In this document: one piece after another, positions 47,605 to 57,764 of the stretch
How the letters are laid out: each line of letters opens with the position of its first letter
How positions within the stretch are numbered: the first letter of the stretch is position 1
Assembly (NCBI RefSeq): GCF_024362805.1
Contig: NZ_CP093299.1
Span: 310,001 to 374,000, forward strand
Length of the DNA: 64,000 bases
Source of the DNA: Salipaludibacillus sp. LMS25
GTDB lineage: Bacteria > Bacillota > Bacilli > Bacillales > Salisediminibacteriaceae
Direction: 5' to 3'
The notes under the pieces: model-generated
Databases searched by the model: none
What the model was told of the DNA's origin: nothing
Seen by the model: only the letters and a program-made list of their open reading frames with translations
Made by a program: the position numbers and the translations under genes

Positions 47605-47997
47605 TTAAGTTTTACTAAAGATCTCCTCAACCCTTTGAACAAATACTGTCCCATAATTGTGATTACCTTGAATATTCTCAAGCAAAAGACTTAGCTCTTC
47701 CCAAAAATGTGTTAATTCAATCGCCCGTTGCTCACTATCATCTTCTAACTGCAACTCAACAGACGCGCCCTCTAATATATGTTGCTTTAAAGCAGGCCAA
47801 CTGTCTTCATTAATTCTTACGTGATGATAATGGTCAGACGTTTCCATCAAGTAAACGAACGCCATGTCATCTGAATCCACAAGCATTCTCCCTCCGGATT
47901 CAAAAGAGGCCCAATCCTCTGGTGAAACGTCTCCTCGAACCGTTAATACAACTTTATGTGATTCAGCATTTATGCTTATTACATTAAGAATTATCAT
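47605..47997 (-). CDS. yjbL: UPF0738 family protein YjbL
   Basis: The 130-residue soluble protein is of unknown function. Position (between relQ and yjbK) and the sequence segments DDMAFVYLMETSDHYHHVRI and ELTHFWEELSLLLENIQGN fit YjbL/UPF0738. ATG 47997 has GAGGAAGGATGACTT ahead. It is divergent from yjbK. Confidence 0.8.
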   Translation of the reverse strand: MIILNVISINAESHKVVLTVRGDVSPEDWASFESGGRMLVDSDDMAFVYLMETSDHYHHVRINEDSWPALKQHILEGASVELQLEDDSEQRAIELTHFWEELSLLLENIQGNHNYGTVFVQRVEEIFSKT

Positions 47998-48310
47998 AAG
48001 TCATCCTTCCTCTCTAACCAATCAGTATCATTTTATCATAAGCCATGCGTCTCACACAGGAAAAAGCTGGTTCAATAAACTGCATAATCCCATTGTAAAT
48101 GATAAATACCTATGAAATAATGAATAAGAGCTTTATACACGCAAAAAAGTCCTACCTTCATTAAACATTGGCTCTTTCACAGGAAGGACTTAAGGAACTT
48201 TTAAAATAGAATTTAGTAGTCACATTATAGCGTCAATAAAACTGTAATTATAACGAAGGACAAGATAACTTGCAAGCAAATTTTCTCGCGATAAATATGG
48301 AGTGATCACT

Positions 48311-48901
48311 ATGACACAGGAAATAGAAATTGAATTTAAACAACTAATTGACAAGTACACTTATGAAGCTATGCTCACTTATTTTGACAACATCCGTACC
48401 CCAATCATTGCCCAAACCAATCATTATTTTGAAACAGAAAATTTCTTATTAAAGGATAAAAAATCAGCCTTAAGAGTCCGATATAAAGAAGGAGACTATG
48501 TTTTAACGTTAAAACAACCCTATCACAACAGTTTGTTGGAAACACATCAACACTTAAATAAGCAAGCCTTTAATGATTTCAAACAACAAGGGGTCATACC
48601 TGATGGGGCAGTTAAGAAACAATTAAGCACGTTACTTAATTTGCAAACAGTTAGCTTTACCTATTTAGGCTACCTAACGACAGAACGGTCCGAAGCGCCT
48701 ATTGAGGAAGGACTACTCGTATTAGATAAAAGTGCTTATTTCAATACAACGGATTACGAATTAGAATTTGAATGTGATGACTACCATTCAGGCAAACTCT
48801 TTTTCCACAACTTTTTAGAAAAATGGCAACTGACATGGCATGAACCTAAAAATAAGATTGAACGATTTTACGAAGCATTATTTACACGAGACTCATCTTG
48901 A
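48311..48901 (+). CDS. yjbK: CYTH-domain protein YjbK
   Basis: The 196-residue triphosphate tunnel-type protein opens with the CYTH signature [10 protein letters not shown]. Later tunnel strands are visible: [32 protein letters not shown] and [17 protein letters not shown] proteins act on triphosphates such as thiamine triphosphate or polyphosphate. ATG 48311 is preferred to a GTG 9 bases earlier because GGAG lies 8 bases ahead. The next gene overlaps by a few bases or follows closely. Confidence 0.9.
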   Translation: MTQEIEIEFKQLIDKYTYEAMLTYFDNIRTPIIAQTNHYFETENFLLKDKKSALRVRYKEGDYVLTLKQPYHNSLLETHQHLNKQAFNDFKQQGVIPDGAVKKQLSTLLNLQTVSFTYLGYLTTERSEAPIEEGLLVLDKSAYFNTTDYELEFECDDYHSGKLFFHNFLEKWQLTWHEPKNKIERFYEALFTRDSS

Positions 48902-48924
48902 GTCAAATAATTAGCGGGGGCGAC

Positions 48925-49593
48925 ATGAGCATGAAAACAAATCTGATGAACGATTATTATCAGTGGCAAGTCTTACGGTCTTGGGGAAATCAACAATCAC
49001 ACGTTATAGGGGATTCATCATCTTCATCCTCTATTGATAAAACATTTAGTCAATTACTCCAATCTCAATTGCAAGCCGCTATGGGGCAAGCGTCTCAATT
49101 TCCCCCCATGCGATCAGTTAATCAGACTCCTTCAAGTCAACTAGCGTCACAACTGTCGGCTTCTCCTACAAGCACGCTGAAAAGCCAGTCTGGAAATGAT
49201 AAAGCCTATCTATCACTTATAAAGCAGGCAGCAGAAAAATATGGTGTAGATGCAAACTTAATTTATTCCATTATCAAGCATGAATCTGGCTTTCGCAGTG
49301 ATGCAAAAAGTCATGCTGGTGCTCAAGGGTTAATGCAATTAATGCCTCAAACAGCTAGAGGGCTAGGGGTAACTAACAGCTTTGATCCAGCGCAAAATAT
49401 TGACGGTGGAACGCGCTATATTAAAGCAATGCTTGACAAATACAATGGTAATAAAGAGCTTGCTTTAGCAGCATACAATGCAGGTCCAGGAAATGTAGAT
49501 AAATATGCTGGCATCCCTCCTTTTCGCGAGACACGCGCTTACGTACCAAAAGTACTCGGCACTTATCGCCAGTTAGGAAGTCAAACAGTTTAG
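48925..49593 (+). CDS. yjbJ: lytic transglycosylase (SLT domain), YjbJ-like
   Basis: The 222-residue protein has a Ser/Gln-rich low-complexity region (about 20-90) and then a C-terminal SLT domain: [32 protein letters not shown] with the catalytic Glu, and [16 protein letters not shown]. It cleaves glycan strands with 1,6-anhydro product formation. No clear signal peptide is seen, as in B. subtilis YjbJ (CwlQ), which is nevertheless active on cell walls. ATG 48925 follows AGCGGGGGCGAC. Confidence 0.88.
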   Translation: MSMKTNLMNDYYQWQVLRSWGNQQSHVIGDSSSSSSIDKTFSQLLQSQLQAAMGQASQFPPMRSVNQTPSSQLASQLSASPTSTLKSQSGNDKAYLSLIKQAAEKYGVDANLIYSIIKHESGFRSDAKSHAGAQGLMQLMPQTARGLGVTNSFDPAQNIDGGTRYIKAMLDKYNGNKELALAAYNAGPGNVDKYAGIPPFRETRAYVPKVLGTYRQLGSQTV

Positions 49594-49623
49594 ATGGTAT
49601 TTGTTAGTTATGACGATATAGTT

Positions 49624-49660
49624 CATGAAAACTTGTTCCAAATAGGAGCAAGTTTTTTAT
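49624..49660 (+). terminator. terminator of the yjbK-yjbJ unit
   Basis: AAAACTTGTTCC, loop AAATA, GGAGCAAGTTTT, TT. It lies about 30 bases past the stop and just before a family B repeat. Confidence 0.8.
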
Positions 49661-49663
49661 ACG

Positions 49664-49803
49664 CTATAAAACGCCCCTTCAATCGTGGGAGCTTTTGTTC
49701 TTCTCCCACTGATTGGTAGGTGAGTGAATCAGGACATGAGCATCCGTTATCTCTCCTCTCTATCTTCAGGCCGGAGTTTTTCGGACGGTTATCTGTGGTA
49801 AAA
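49664..49803 (+). repeat. intergenic repeat family B, copy 8
   Basis: Full copy: TATAAAACGCCCCTTCAATCG, hairpin GTGGGAG...CTCCCACTGATTGG, AATCAGGACATGAGCATCCG, TTATCTCTCCTCTC and the end TCGGACGGTTATCTGTGGTAAA. The last base pair GATAAA is GGTAAA here. Confidence 0.85.
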
Positions 49804-50087
49804 CTTCACCTATGTGACAAGAATAAATTTAACCACTTATCATGTATAAGAGAAGAAAACAAAACACTTCCAGTAATTTCCGCAAAACATCCCACTCTCG
49901 CTAGTATCCATACACTTTTGTAACAGATGGGATATGGTCAAAGGAAACTGTTATAAATCACATTTGTTGCTACATCTCGCTGCCCTTGCTACAATAGCGA
50001 TACAAAGACTTGGGAATTTGGACTATATGTCAATAACCAAGTTACTATTATTATGCAAGTTTTACTTGATTGACGAAGGAGTCCGAC

Positions 50088-50510
50088 ATGAAACCAGAGA
50101 ATCAGGAGACTGTTTATAGCATAATCGGAGAGAAGACGTTACATGAACTCGTCGACCGATTTTATCAACTTGTCTCAGAGCATCCGGAATTATCACCAAT
50201 TTTTCCTGAAGACTTGACTGAAACAGCGCGCAAACAGAAACAATTTCTCACACAATTTTTAGGCGGTCCCCCACTATATACAGAAGAACATGGGCATCCT
50301 ATGTTACGTGCACGCCATATGCCATTCACCATTACGCCGGTTCATGCAAATGCTTGGCTATCCTGTATGGCTCAAGCGTTAAAAGAGACATCGGTAAACG
50401 AACCGTTAAGAACAGCCGTATTCGAGCGGTTATCCTATACAGCACGACATATGATAAACAGTGAGGATAAACCTTCCTCTTATGAAGCTCGAAAGGGGTA
50501 TGACAGATGA
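50088..50510 (+). CDS. yjbI: group II truncated hemoglobin YjbI
   Basis: The 140-residue 2-on-2 globin shows HELVDRFYQLVSEHPELSPIFPEDL, the proximal His region LRARHMPFTITPVHANAWLSCMAQAL with W at G8, and FxQFLGGPPLYTEEHGHPM. Homologues protect against oxidative and nitrosative stress and are paired with YjbH. ATG 50088 follows AAGGAGTCCGAC. Its stop overlaps the yjbH start (ATGA type), as in B. subtilis. Confidence 0.92.
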   Translation: MKPENQETVYSIIGEKTLHELVDRFYQLVSEHPELSPIFPEDLTETARKQKQFLTQFLGGPPLYTEEHGHPMLRARHMPFTITPVHANAWLSCMAQALKETSVNEPLRTAVFERLSYTARHMINSEDKPSSYEARKGYDR

Positions 50511-51439
50511 CATCAAAAGAAGGATCTTTTTTTTGCTATGATGATTTAGGAATTTGCTGTCCTACCGATCCATCCTCTTTTTATGTAATGGGACGTGACA
50601 AAAAACCCGTTGAAATTTATGTTTTTATTGATCCACTTTGTCCCGAATGCTGGGCACTAGAACCGATCATTAAGAAACTGCAAATGGAGTATTCTAATTA
50701 CTTTACCATCACAACTTTTCTTAGAAATGAAATAAGATCACTCAACACACATTTTGGGGAAAAATATGAATCCGTCGTTAAAGAAATGGCTCAATCTTTC
50801 AGTGAAACTTCCTGTCGCTGCCGTAACGGAATGCCGTTTGATGGAGACGTATGGTATGAAAACGCCCTTACTACACCATATGTCGCCATTCTCGCTATCA
50901 AAGCAGCGGAATTACAAGGGAAAGCAATCGGTGTAAAATATTTGCGTCGCGTTAGAGAAAGCTTATTTCTTTATAAACAAAACATAGCAGAAGAAAACGT
51001 GCTTATCGAGTGTGCTTCAAATGTGAAAGGAATGGATGTAGACGAATTCATAAAAGATCTACATTCTGATATTGCAAAAGACGCACTTCAGTCTGATATG
51101 AAAGCGGCCCAAGAAATGGATGTCGAAGCTTTACCAACGATGATCTTCTTTGGTGATGATGTTGACGAGCCTGGTTTAAAAGTCCACGGCCTTCATTCAT
51201 ATGATATATATGTCAACATAATAACTGAGATCCTCGGTAAAAAACCTAAAAAATGCCCACCCGTATCTTTAGAACAATTTCTAGCTTTTTACTCCCTCGT
51301 CACTGATTTAGAAATTTCAGTTGTTTTTGATATGACGAAAGAGCAAATAAATAAAGAAATGAAAAAACTGCAAATAAAGCAAGTTGTGGAAGAAATCCGT
51401 ACAAAACGAGGTACTCTGTGGCGCTATAAAGAAAAGTGA
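50507..51439 (+). CDS. spxH: ClpXP adaptor protein SpxH (YjbH)
   Basis: The 310-residue DsbA-like protein binds Spx and speeds its breakdown by ClpXP. The thioredoxin-fold motif is FIDPLCPECWALEP (CPEC). A His- and Cys-rich N-terminal stretch known from B. subtilis YjbH is reduced to CYDDLGICCPTD here. VEALPTMIFFGDD is the cis-Pro region. The target Spx is encoded 7.4 kb away in the same block. Confidence 0.9.
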   Translation: MTSKEGSFFCYDDLGICCPTDPSSFYVMGRDKKPVEIYVFIDPLCPECWALEPIIKKLQMEYSNYFTITTFLRNEIRSLNTHFGEKYESVVKEMAQSFSETSCRCRNGMPFDGDVWYENALTTPYVAILAIKAAELQGKAIGVKYLRRVRESLFLYKQNIAEENVLIECASNVKGMDVDEFIKDLHSDIAKDALQSDMKAAQEMDVEALPTMIFFGDDVDEPGLKVHGLHSYDIYVNIITEILGKKPKKCPPVSLEQFLAFYSLVTDLEISVVFDMTKEQINKEMKKLQIKQVVEEIRTKRGTLWRYKEK

Positions 51440-51451
51440 TTTTTGCCATTT

Positions 51452-51492
51452 ACTGAAGAGCTGGATGCATCCCGGCTCTTTTCTCTTTCTTT
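51452..51492 (+). terminator. terminator of yjbI-yjbH
   Basis: AAGAGCTGG, loop ATGCAT, CCCGGCTCTT, TTCTCTTTCTTT. One bulge in the stem. It lies about 15 bases past the stop. Confidence 0.75.
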
Positions 51493-52275
51493 ATAAGCGA
51501 TAACGGATAAAATATTAGAACGCGCACACATGTTACTCTATTTGTAAAATAGGAAGCAAGTTTTGTCCAATTAAGACATACCTTATTTATGAGGGGAATA
51601 AGAGGTTACGATGCCATTGAACATAGTATAGCGCTTGCCCCGCTACTCTTTTTAAGAACGAAAAAAATCAGGTGGGGTAACCTGATTTTTTTCGTTCGGA
51701 ACATTGTCAATTTTTCGAAAGGTCTTTTACGTCAAGGGGTTTGTGACGTTCACATAAGCTAAGGGGGAGTTATGTGATTCCTTTCACATTTATACTATAT
51801 CAAACGTTGTTATACCATACAATACAATCGTGATTCTTTTCACAAATTAGTCATAGTTTAGCGCGTTAACGACTCACAACTTGACACCCTTATAAGTTGT
51901 TTGAAGTGAGAGGTACTTGGCAACTAGCTATCTCATTTACCAAGCTCTAAGGACAGTATATCCCCCTAGAAAATGGCTATTCAAAATGACTGATCTCAGT
52001 AAACTTATACATGATACCCCATAAAAACAAAGCAACATATTTTCCTGACGGTACTTGAGATATCGTGACAGACTTAATCAAGCCTTGGAATTGTCTATGT
52101 TGTTTAATTCGTACCAGTGTTTTGAATGATTGTAAAACAATTAGTTAGAAAACTAAAACTCTTTGGCTTAGCCAACCAGCATTCATCTCTTTCCCTACTT
52201 ACTGGACTGCGTCCTTTACATTCCTTGAAAGAAAAAGGGGACTTCTGCTGGAATACATTAAAAAAGGAGTGTCCT
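51493..52275. other. gene-poor region between yjbH and a small membrane gene
   Basis: Apart from the hairpin above, I see no supported gene in about 780 bases. A 6-codon frame after GAGGGGAATAAGAGGTTACG (51590-51630) has a good ribosome binding site but is too short to call. The rest is AT-rich. Confidence 0.4.
51656..51700. terminator. second strong bidirectional hairpin
   Basis: CGAAAAAAATCAGGT, loop GGGGTA, ACCTGATTTTTTTCG. No gene ends close by on either strand, so it may close an unseen small transcript that begins at about 51560. Confidence 0.7.
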
Positions 52276-52443
52276 ATGACGTTGTTTTGGATCGGATCTA
52301 TTCTTATTGTTGTCAGTTATTTCATGTTTGTTTTAAGCTTAATGAATTTATTTCCTCTCTGGCTTTCATGGCCGCTATTCTTTTTTTCAATCCTGTTGAC
52401 TGTTCATGCTTTTACGAACAGACATCGCTTTAAAGGGTTTTAA
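52276..52443 (+). CDS. small two-helix membrane protein
   Basis: The 55-residue protein has two hydrophobic helices (residues about 3-22 and 25-43, LFWIGSILIVVSYFMFVLSL and WLSWPLFFFSILLTVHAF) and a basic tail (TNRHRFKGF). ATG 52276 follows AAAAAGGAGTGTCCT; a longer frame from 52126 lacks a site and its extra part is not membrane-like. Function unknown. It has no counterpart at this place in B. subtilis. Confidence 0.6.
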   Translation: MTLFWIGSILIVVSYFMFVLSLMNLFPLWLSWPLFFFSILLTVHAFTNRHRFKGF

Positions 52444-52762
52444 ACACTGCTAGTAGGACATTTAACTTATTAACTAAGTTTACGCTTGTTCTGCAGTAAG
52501 GGGTGACTATTCAAACGAAAAGTGTCTACACATTTATGAAAATAACTGCCCCAATTAATGAAACGATGCGTTAACAACACGCTTGATTTTTTATTAATAC
52601 TCTCCTAATGGAAGGGTGTTACATTACTCAACATCTCAGCCAAGATTATCGAATGTTGAACCAACTCATTTTATCAGCATCTATCCAGCCCCGTTAAAAA
52701 GACAGTAATACAAAAAGTTCACTAAATAACATCCACGATAAAAAGCATTTATTGATTAACGA
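52444..52762. other. intergenic region before the pepF terminator
   Basis: About 320 bases with no ORF, repeat or riboswitch that I could recognise. Confidence 0.35.
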
Positions 52763-52797
52763 GAAAACGCCTCATCGTTTGAGACGTTTTCTTTAAT
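52763..52797 (-). terminator. terminator of pepF
   Basis: On the reverse strand GAAAACGTCTC, loop AAACGAT, GAGGCGTTTTC. It lies about 8 bases past the stop; the following bases are TCGTTAATC, so the T-run is short. Confidence 0.65.
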
Positions 52798-52804
52798 AGC
52801 TTAG

Positions 52805-54613
52805 TTAATCAAAAAGTAAAGCTTCCATTTCATCTAATGTTTTTTCAAATACGACAAAGGCTTGCTTAATTGGCTCAGATGAAGTCATATCAACCCCAGC
52901 TTTTTTCAACACTTCAATGGGATAATCAGAACTCCCCGCTTTCAAAAATGTTATAAATCTTTCAATAGCTGGCTTACCTTCTTCTAATAGTTGCTTAGCT
53001 AAAGCGGTAGCGGCACTGAATCCTGTTGCATATTGGTAGACATAGAAGTTCATATAAAAATGTGGGATCCTCGCCCATTCTAAAGCAATGTCTTCATCAA
53101 CGACGACATTTTCCCCAAAATATTTTTTATTCAATTTATAGTAAGCATCATTTAAAATGTCAGCCGTCAACGGTTCTCCTGCCTCTGCCTTCTTATGAAT
53201 AAGCTGCTCAAATTCTGCAAACATCGTCTGTCTGAAAACAGTTCCTCGAAACCCTTCCAAGTATTGATTTAATAAGTAAAGCCTGCGCTGCTTATCGGTT
53301 TCATTTTTAAGCATGTAATCATTAAGGAGTGCTTCATTTGTAATTGACGCTACCTCAGCCACAAAGATTGAATAGTTCGCATATGGATAAGGCTGATGCT
53401 TTCTCGTGTAATAGCTATGGACAGAGTGACCAAATTCGTGTGCTAGTGTAAATAAGTTGTTCACATCATTTTGCCAGTTCATTAAAATATACGGTTTTGT
53501 ACCATAAGTACCAGAAGAGTATGCCCCGCTCCGTTTTCCCACATTTTCTTCAATGTCTACCCACCGGTTGTTTAGGCCTTCTTTTACAATGGAAACGTAC
53601 TCGTCTCCTAATGCAGATAGGCCTTTTAGTAATAAGTCATTTGCTTTTTCATATGACATATCCATCTTTACATTTTTGACAATAGGCGTATAGAGATCGT
53701 ACATGTGAAGCTTTTCAACGTTAAGAGCTTTCTTTCTAATTTCTGCATACCGATGCAACAGATGAAGATGATCATTAACCGTTGTAACAAGTTGATCGTA
53801 AACCACCTCAGGAATATGGTTTCTGCTAAGTGACGCTTGCCGTGGCGATTCATATTTGCGAACATTGGCGTTAAAAATGTTTTTCTTAACATTTCCACTT
53901 AACGTACTAGCAAAAGTATTTTTATATTTTTTATACGTATCATAGACAGCATGAAATGTCTCTTTTCTCACATTGCGATTATCGCTTTGCAAAAAGCTGA
54001 CGATTCGTCCGTGCGTGAGCGCCACTTCGTCTCCATTTTCATCCTTTATCATAGGAAATTTTAAATCTGCATTGTTTAGTTTCCCATATGTCGATGATGG
54101 TGAGGCGGTAATCTCTCCAGCTTGTGCCAGCAGTGATTCTTCTTTTTCACTTAAGATATGAGCTCTTTTTTTGTTAAGCTTTTCAAGAATATGAGCATAA
54201 AGGGTTAATTCTGGTGTTTCTTTAATGAAACGCTTAATCGTTTCTTCTGGGATAGAAAGTATCTCCGGCGTGACGAACGAAGCCACTTGACTAAACTGGG
54301 TGATAAGCTGGCCTGCCCTGTCGTTCAAACCTTGATAAAATGAGTTTGTCGTATCTTGATCATAACGCATTTGGGCATATGTATAAATTTTCCCGAGAGT
54401 AACAGAAATATCATCCTCATATTTAAATACTTTATACAGCTGCTTTCCAGACTGAGCTAATGTCCCTTGAAACCCTTTAATTTCAGGGAGCTTTTTTTTG
54501 ACGTCTTGAAAAGTCTGTTCCCATTCGTCATCAGTGGCAAAGATGTCTTCTAAATCCCACGTTTTTTCTTTCGGTAGATTTTCTCTTTTAGGTAATGTTA
54601 CTTGTGTAGCCAT
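52805..54613 (-). CDS. pepF: oligoendopeptidase F
   Basis: The 602-residue M3 metallopeptidase digests short peptides in the cytosol. The zinc motif is LAHEFGHSVHSYY (HExxH), with a downstream Glu in FVAEVASITNEALL. N-terminal WDLEDIFATDDEWE is family-typical. Length matches PepF (about 600). ATG 54613 has GGAGGTGCCGCTT ahead; an ATG 15 bases upstream overlaps the site. PepF affects competence and sporulation peptides in B. subtilis when overproduced. Confidence 0.95.
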   Translation of the reverse strand: MATQVTLPKRENLPKEKTWDLEDIFATDDEWEQTFQDVKKKLPEIKGFQGTLAQSGKQLYKVFKYEDDISVTLGKIYTYAQMRYDQDTTNSFYQGLNDRAGQLITQFSQVASFVTPEILSIPEETIKRFIKETPELTLYAHILEKLNKKRAHILSEKEESLLAQAGEITASPSSTYGKLNNADLKFPMIKDENGDEVALTHGRIVSFLQSDNRNVRKETFHAVYDTYKKYKNTFASTLSGNVKKNIFNANVRKYESPRQASLSRNHIPEVVYDQLVTTVNDHLHLLHRYAEIRKKALNVEKLHMYDLYTPIVKNVKMDMSYEKANDLLLKGLSALGDEYVSIVKEGLNNRWVDIEENVGKRSGAYSSGTYGTKPYILMNWQNDVNNLFTLAHEFGHSVHSYYTRKHQPYPYANYSIFVAEVASITNEALLNDYMLKNETDKQRRLYLLNQYLEGFRGTVFRQTMFAEFEQLIHKKAEAGEPLTADILNDAYYKLNKKYFGENVVVDEDIALEWARIPHFYMNFYVYQYATGFSAATALAKQLLEEGKPAIERFITFLKAGSSDYPIEVLKKAGVDMTSSEPIKQAFVVFEKTLDEMEALLFD

Positions 54614-54706
54614 AAGCGGCACCTCCATTTTACGTTTTCACACTTAATTATTAAAGCGTCCTTCTAATTCATTCTAGGAAATAATTTAAAAATCCTGTCT
54701 ACTCCA

Positions 54707-55942
54707 TTAATTATTTTTATTTTCGAAATAAATAACCAATTGGCTCATAATATACGTGTCATCACCTAATAATGTTTGAAAAGATTTATTAATGGTAATG
54801 GCATGAATGAGTTTATAGCTACCCGGAGATATTTTTTCTAACACATTGAAATAACACAATACATCGAGATAGTCGTTTAAAAGTACACGAATGTGTTGCT
54901 TTAAATGGAGAACGGACAGTCGGAACGAAAAACCAGCTTTCGCTTGATTATCCAAAAACCATTGTGTAAGCTGCGATAAACTAAAGGCTTCACCTAATCC
55001 CTTGTTATTAATATACATGATAACGAGCCACGTTTGCCATAAATAAGGGGCGTTATTGCATGCGTATTGGGATGATAATGGGATATTACAAAGTGCCGGA
55101 AAGTAATTTAAGGGCATCTTATAACGTTGCAATAGTTGTAACACGTTTCTTTCTGTCTTTGTAAGAGAATAATGTAACGCTGTTCGTGCCTTCATTGTTT
55201 GGCGTTTCCAAACGGTCAAATATTCTTTCATTCTGTTGTTCTTATCTTTTTTAGTTTCTGTTAAATGTACTTCGGGATTAAAAAATAGGCAATGAGGTGA
55301 TATGGTAAGAGGAATAGGTGTTACTCTCACAAATGTTTTACGCGGAGTAACATAGAAAAAATCTGAAAAAATCATCCACTTACGTGCAGTAAGAGAGAAA
55401 TAAATAGCATAGGGAAAAGGGAAAGGTCTTATTAAGAGGGAATCAACATGTGATAAAGCATAATAATGTCTAGCTCTTCGAATAGGCTTTTTTAATACAC
55501 CGATCCAAATAGTTTCATAACCATGATCTTTATAAGAGAAATATCGTTTTAGGAAATGCCCTCTGTTAAGATAAGAGCGCTGTAATTCCAAAACCAGCTT
55601 CCGATCATTGATTTTCACATATACATCTGGTCGCTGTCTTAAATCCTCCAAATAGTGTTCTATTTTAGGCTCAAGTTTATAAGATTCAAGCCAACGGTAT
55701 ACCTCTAATTTAGCCGCTTTATGATCCGCAGATTCATTGCAGTGATGTCGTTCACTACATAATGAGTTTTGCCGATGTGAAAAATGCCATGCTTGCCTTT
55801 CCCCAAGCTTAAGGACCACTTCTTCATCACATGACAAGCAATTAAATGTGTAATTGTCCCTCATTTTAGTCAGTGATGACTTCGACCAGCATGGATGCTT
55901 CAAAAAAATATCCTGTCCATTTGAACATCTAGCTCGAAACAT
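54707..55942 (-). CDS. coiA: competence protein CoiA
   Basis: The 411-residue protein is needed for recombination of incoming DNA during transformation. The N-terminal Cys motifs CLSCDEEVVLKLG and HFSH are followed by a restriction-endonuclease-like fold, RPDVYVKINDRKLVLELQRSYL (PD-x-ELQ, a nuclease core). YETIWIGVL follows. ATG 55942 is the start. It lies between pepF and mecA, the B. subtilis order. Confidence 0.88.
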   Translation of the reverse strand: MFRARCSNGQDIFLKHPCWSKSSLTKMRDNYTFNCLSCDEEVVLKLGERQAWHFSHRQNSLCSERHHCNESADHKAAKLEVYRWLESYKLEPKIEHYLEDLRQRPDVYVKINDRKLVLELQRSYLNRGHFLKRYFSYKDHGYETIWIGVLKKPIRRARHYYALSHVDSLLIRPFPFPYAIYFSLTARKWMIFSDFFYVTPRKTFVRVTPIPLTISPHCLFFNPEVHLTETKKDKNNRMKEYLTVWKRQTMKARTALHYSLTKTERNVLQLLQRYKMPLNYFPALCNIPLSSQYACNNAPYLWQTWLVIMYINNKGLGEAFSLSQLTQWFLDNQAKAGFSFRLSVLHLKQHIRVLLNDYLDVLCYFNVLEKISPGSYKLIHAITINKSFQTLLGDDTYIMSQLVIYFENKNN

Positions 55943-56226
55943 GTTTCACCTCTTTCCAGTTTGAGTTAATTTTACCTAGAAGTGAATAATTGTTCAAGCA
56001 CTGTGTCACCAGTAATTTAAACAAGCGACTCGTCACTATTTCCTTTTTCTCAGTAAAAGTTAAATTAGTATTGTATAATTGAAATAATTGATAACTGTAT
56101 AACACTTTCATTGGATAAAACAGTGCTTATAAAGATGTGTCTCTAGCTAAACTTTTCGTAAACGGCGTTTCTCTTCAAACTTTTACTAAGGCAGCGATTC
56201 ATTATTAAATAGGGGGGAATATAGAT

Positions 56227-56532
56227 TTGAAGATAACCTTGATCATTTTTGTTACATCAGTCCATCATGAACCCACGGAAGAAAACACAAAACCTTTAAT
56301 GAAATCGTTTGAATCTAATATTAGACCAGCAATCGGAGATATTATTGAAGATTCTGGATTTGATTCAAGGTTTCATAACAGTTATGAGGTAGCTAAAGTA
56401 ACCATTAATTATAGTTTAAATGAGTGCTTTGTTTCACTTGCACCGTTGGTCATGGAGATAGAAGATATGAGTGCTGAAGAGTACATTGAAAAACTTAAAA
56501 ACAATGGGTGGAAGGATTATAAAATTGATTAG
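56227..56532 (+). CDS. small protein of unknown function, inserted between coiA and mecA
   Basis: The 101-residue soluble alpha/beta protein starts from TTG 56227 with AGGGGGGAATATAGAT ahead. It reads IRPAIGDIIEDSGFDSRFHNSYEV and ends YIEKLKNNGWKDYKID. It is the only plus-strand gene in this minus-strand run and has no B. subtilis counterpart here. A family B repeat begins at its stop codon. I do not recognise it. Confidence 0.6.
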   Translation: MKITLIIFVTSVHHEPTEENTKPLMKSFESNIRPAIGDIIEDSGFDSRFHNSYEVAKVTINYSLNECFVSLAPLVMEIEDMSAEEYIEKLKNNGWKDYKID

Positions 56533-56691
56533 TTTTCCACAGATAACCGTCCGTAAAGCTCCCGGATCAAAATAGAGTGGAGAGAAAAATCGATATAAGG
56601 TGGAGCTAACGATCGCTCATGTCCTGATTAATCTCAACTACCAATCAGTGGGAAATGAATCAAAACGCCCGCTGATTGATTGTTCGATTTA
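56533..56691 (-). repeat. intergenic repeat family B, copy 9 (minus)
   Basis: Begins TTTTCCACAGATAACCGTCCG right after the TAG of the preceding gene and runs through GATCGCTCATGTCCTGATT to the first hairpin CCAATCAGTGGG...CGCCCGCTGATTG. Full length. Confidence 0.8.
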
Positions 56692-57078
56692 TCGGAAGGG
56701 TGTATTTTGAACAATCTTTTTCACAGAGTAGAGTCTGTTTTATAGTGATGAAGATGCTCTCAGAAGTCAGAATTAAATTCGTTTCTTTTCCCGCCCTTTT
56801 GAGCTTCTTTAAATTATTTAAAAAGTATCACTATTTGATTGTTTTTTAAAAGTGTTCTAAAGAAATGGGGAATACACCACGCTTTCGCAGCGAACGTTTA
56901 AAAGACCATGGTCTCTACAATGAGACTATGGTAATTATATTTAGATTAACCTCTTGTCAAATCAGCGCAGTCTGAAAAGTGATTCAGTCAAATCTTTGTT
57001 GAAGCAAGAATGGTTGAAGACAAGGCTCAAGAAAATGTCTGCCTACCAGTGATCTACTCAGCAAATCTTTATTTTCTT
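56692..57078. other. gene-poor region upstream of the mecA terminator
   Basis: About 390 bases without a supported ORF. One hairpin stands out at about 56910-56938: ACCATGGTCTC, loop TACAAT, GAGACTATGGT. It lacks a good T-run. Confidence 0.4.
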
Positions 57079-57115
57079 ATTTTTAAAAAAACCGGTCTTA
57101 GACCGGTTTTTTAAC
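57079..57115 (-). terminator. terminator of mecA
   Basis: AAAAAACCGGTCT, TA, AGACCGGTTTTTT. A near-perfect palindrome with A/T flanks, so active in both directions. Confidence 0.85.
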
Positions 57116-57764
57116 TAAATTGCTCGCTTACCACTTTCAAAGCATTTTCTTTTATAATCGTCTTTCCATATTCTTCAATACGGTAGACCGTTAAGTCAGA
57201 TTCATAGCCATATTCAAGCATACGGCTTAGCAAATTATCTTGTTCTTCATCAGTGAACGATTCATCTAACGTAACAAAAATATAATATCTTCCTTCAAAA
57301 TGATATAAGGTTGTAAAGACCTCTTCAGTGAATGAATGGCTTAACGAGACTAAGTCTTCAAAATCAGCAAAACCAATTAAAACACTTAATGAATGATCTT
57401 TAACAAACTCATGATCTTTATTATTTACAAACTGCTGATCAAGCATATCCACTATATTATTATCCACTTGATTGTCATCTTTGTCATCCCCAACAGGAAT
57501 TTCAAGTTTAACGTTACCATCATTCATTTGACCACGCGTAATGATAACTTCTAAACCTTTTTCAAGTGCATGTACTTGTACCCATAATGGTCCGTTCATT
57601 TCGAAAGAATCATCATCATTGACTTCATTCATCATTTCAAAAAACAGTTCTTCTCCACGTTCGCGATTATACCAAATTTCCTCTTTATCGAAGCCACGAC
57701 GCTCAATATCATGGTACGTAATATAGAATTTAATTGTCGTCTCATTAATTCTTTCGATTTCCAT
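57111..57764 (-). CDS. mecA: ClpC adaptor protein MecA
   Basis: The 217-residue adaptor brings ComK, ComS and other clients to ClpCP. N-terminal MEIERINETTIKFYITYHDIERRGF is the conserved client-binding domain; an acidic linker (DDKDDNQVDNNIVD) leads to the C-terminal ClpC-binding domain (FEDLVSLSHSF, YHFEGRYYIFVTLD). Length agrees with B. subtilis MecA (218). ATG follows GAAAGGGTGAGAGCAC. Confidence 0.94.
   Translation of the reverse strand: MEIERINETTIKFYITYHDIERRGFDKEEIWYNRERGEELFFEMMNEVNDDDSFEMNGPLWVQVHALEKGLEVIITRGQMNDGNVKLEIPVGDDKDDNQVDNNIVDMLDQQFVNNKDHEFVKDHSLSVLIGFADFEDLVSLSHSFTEEVFTTLYHFEGRYYIFVTLDESFTDEEQDNLLSRMLEYGYESDLTVYRIEEYGKTIIKENALKVVSEQFS

Noticed and set aside
48139..48200. 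Hairpin AAGTCCT...AGGACTT as a terminator
   Set aside because: It lies between divergent genes, with the T-run facing a direction in which no gene ends. It may be part of a promoter region.
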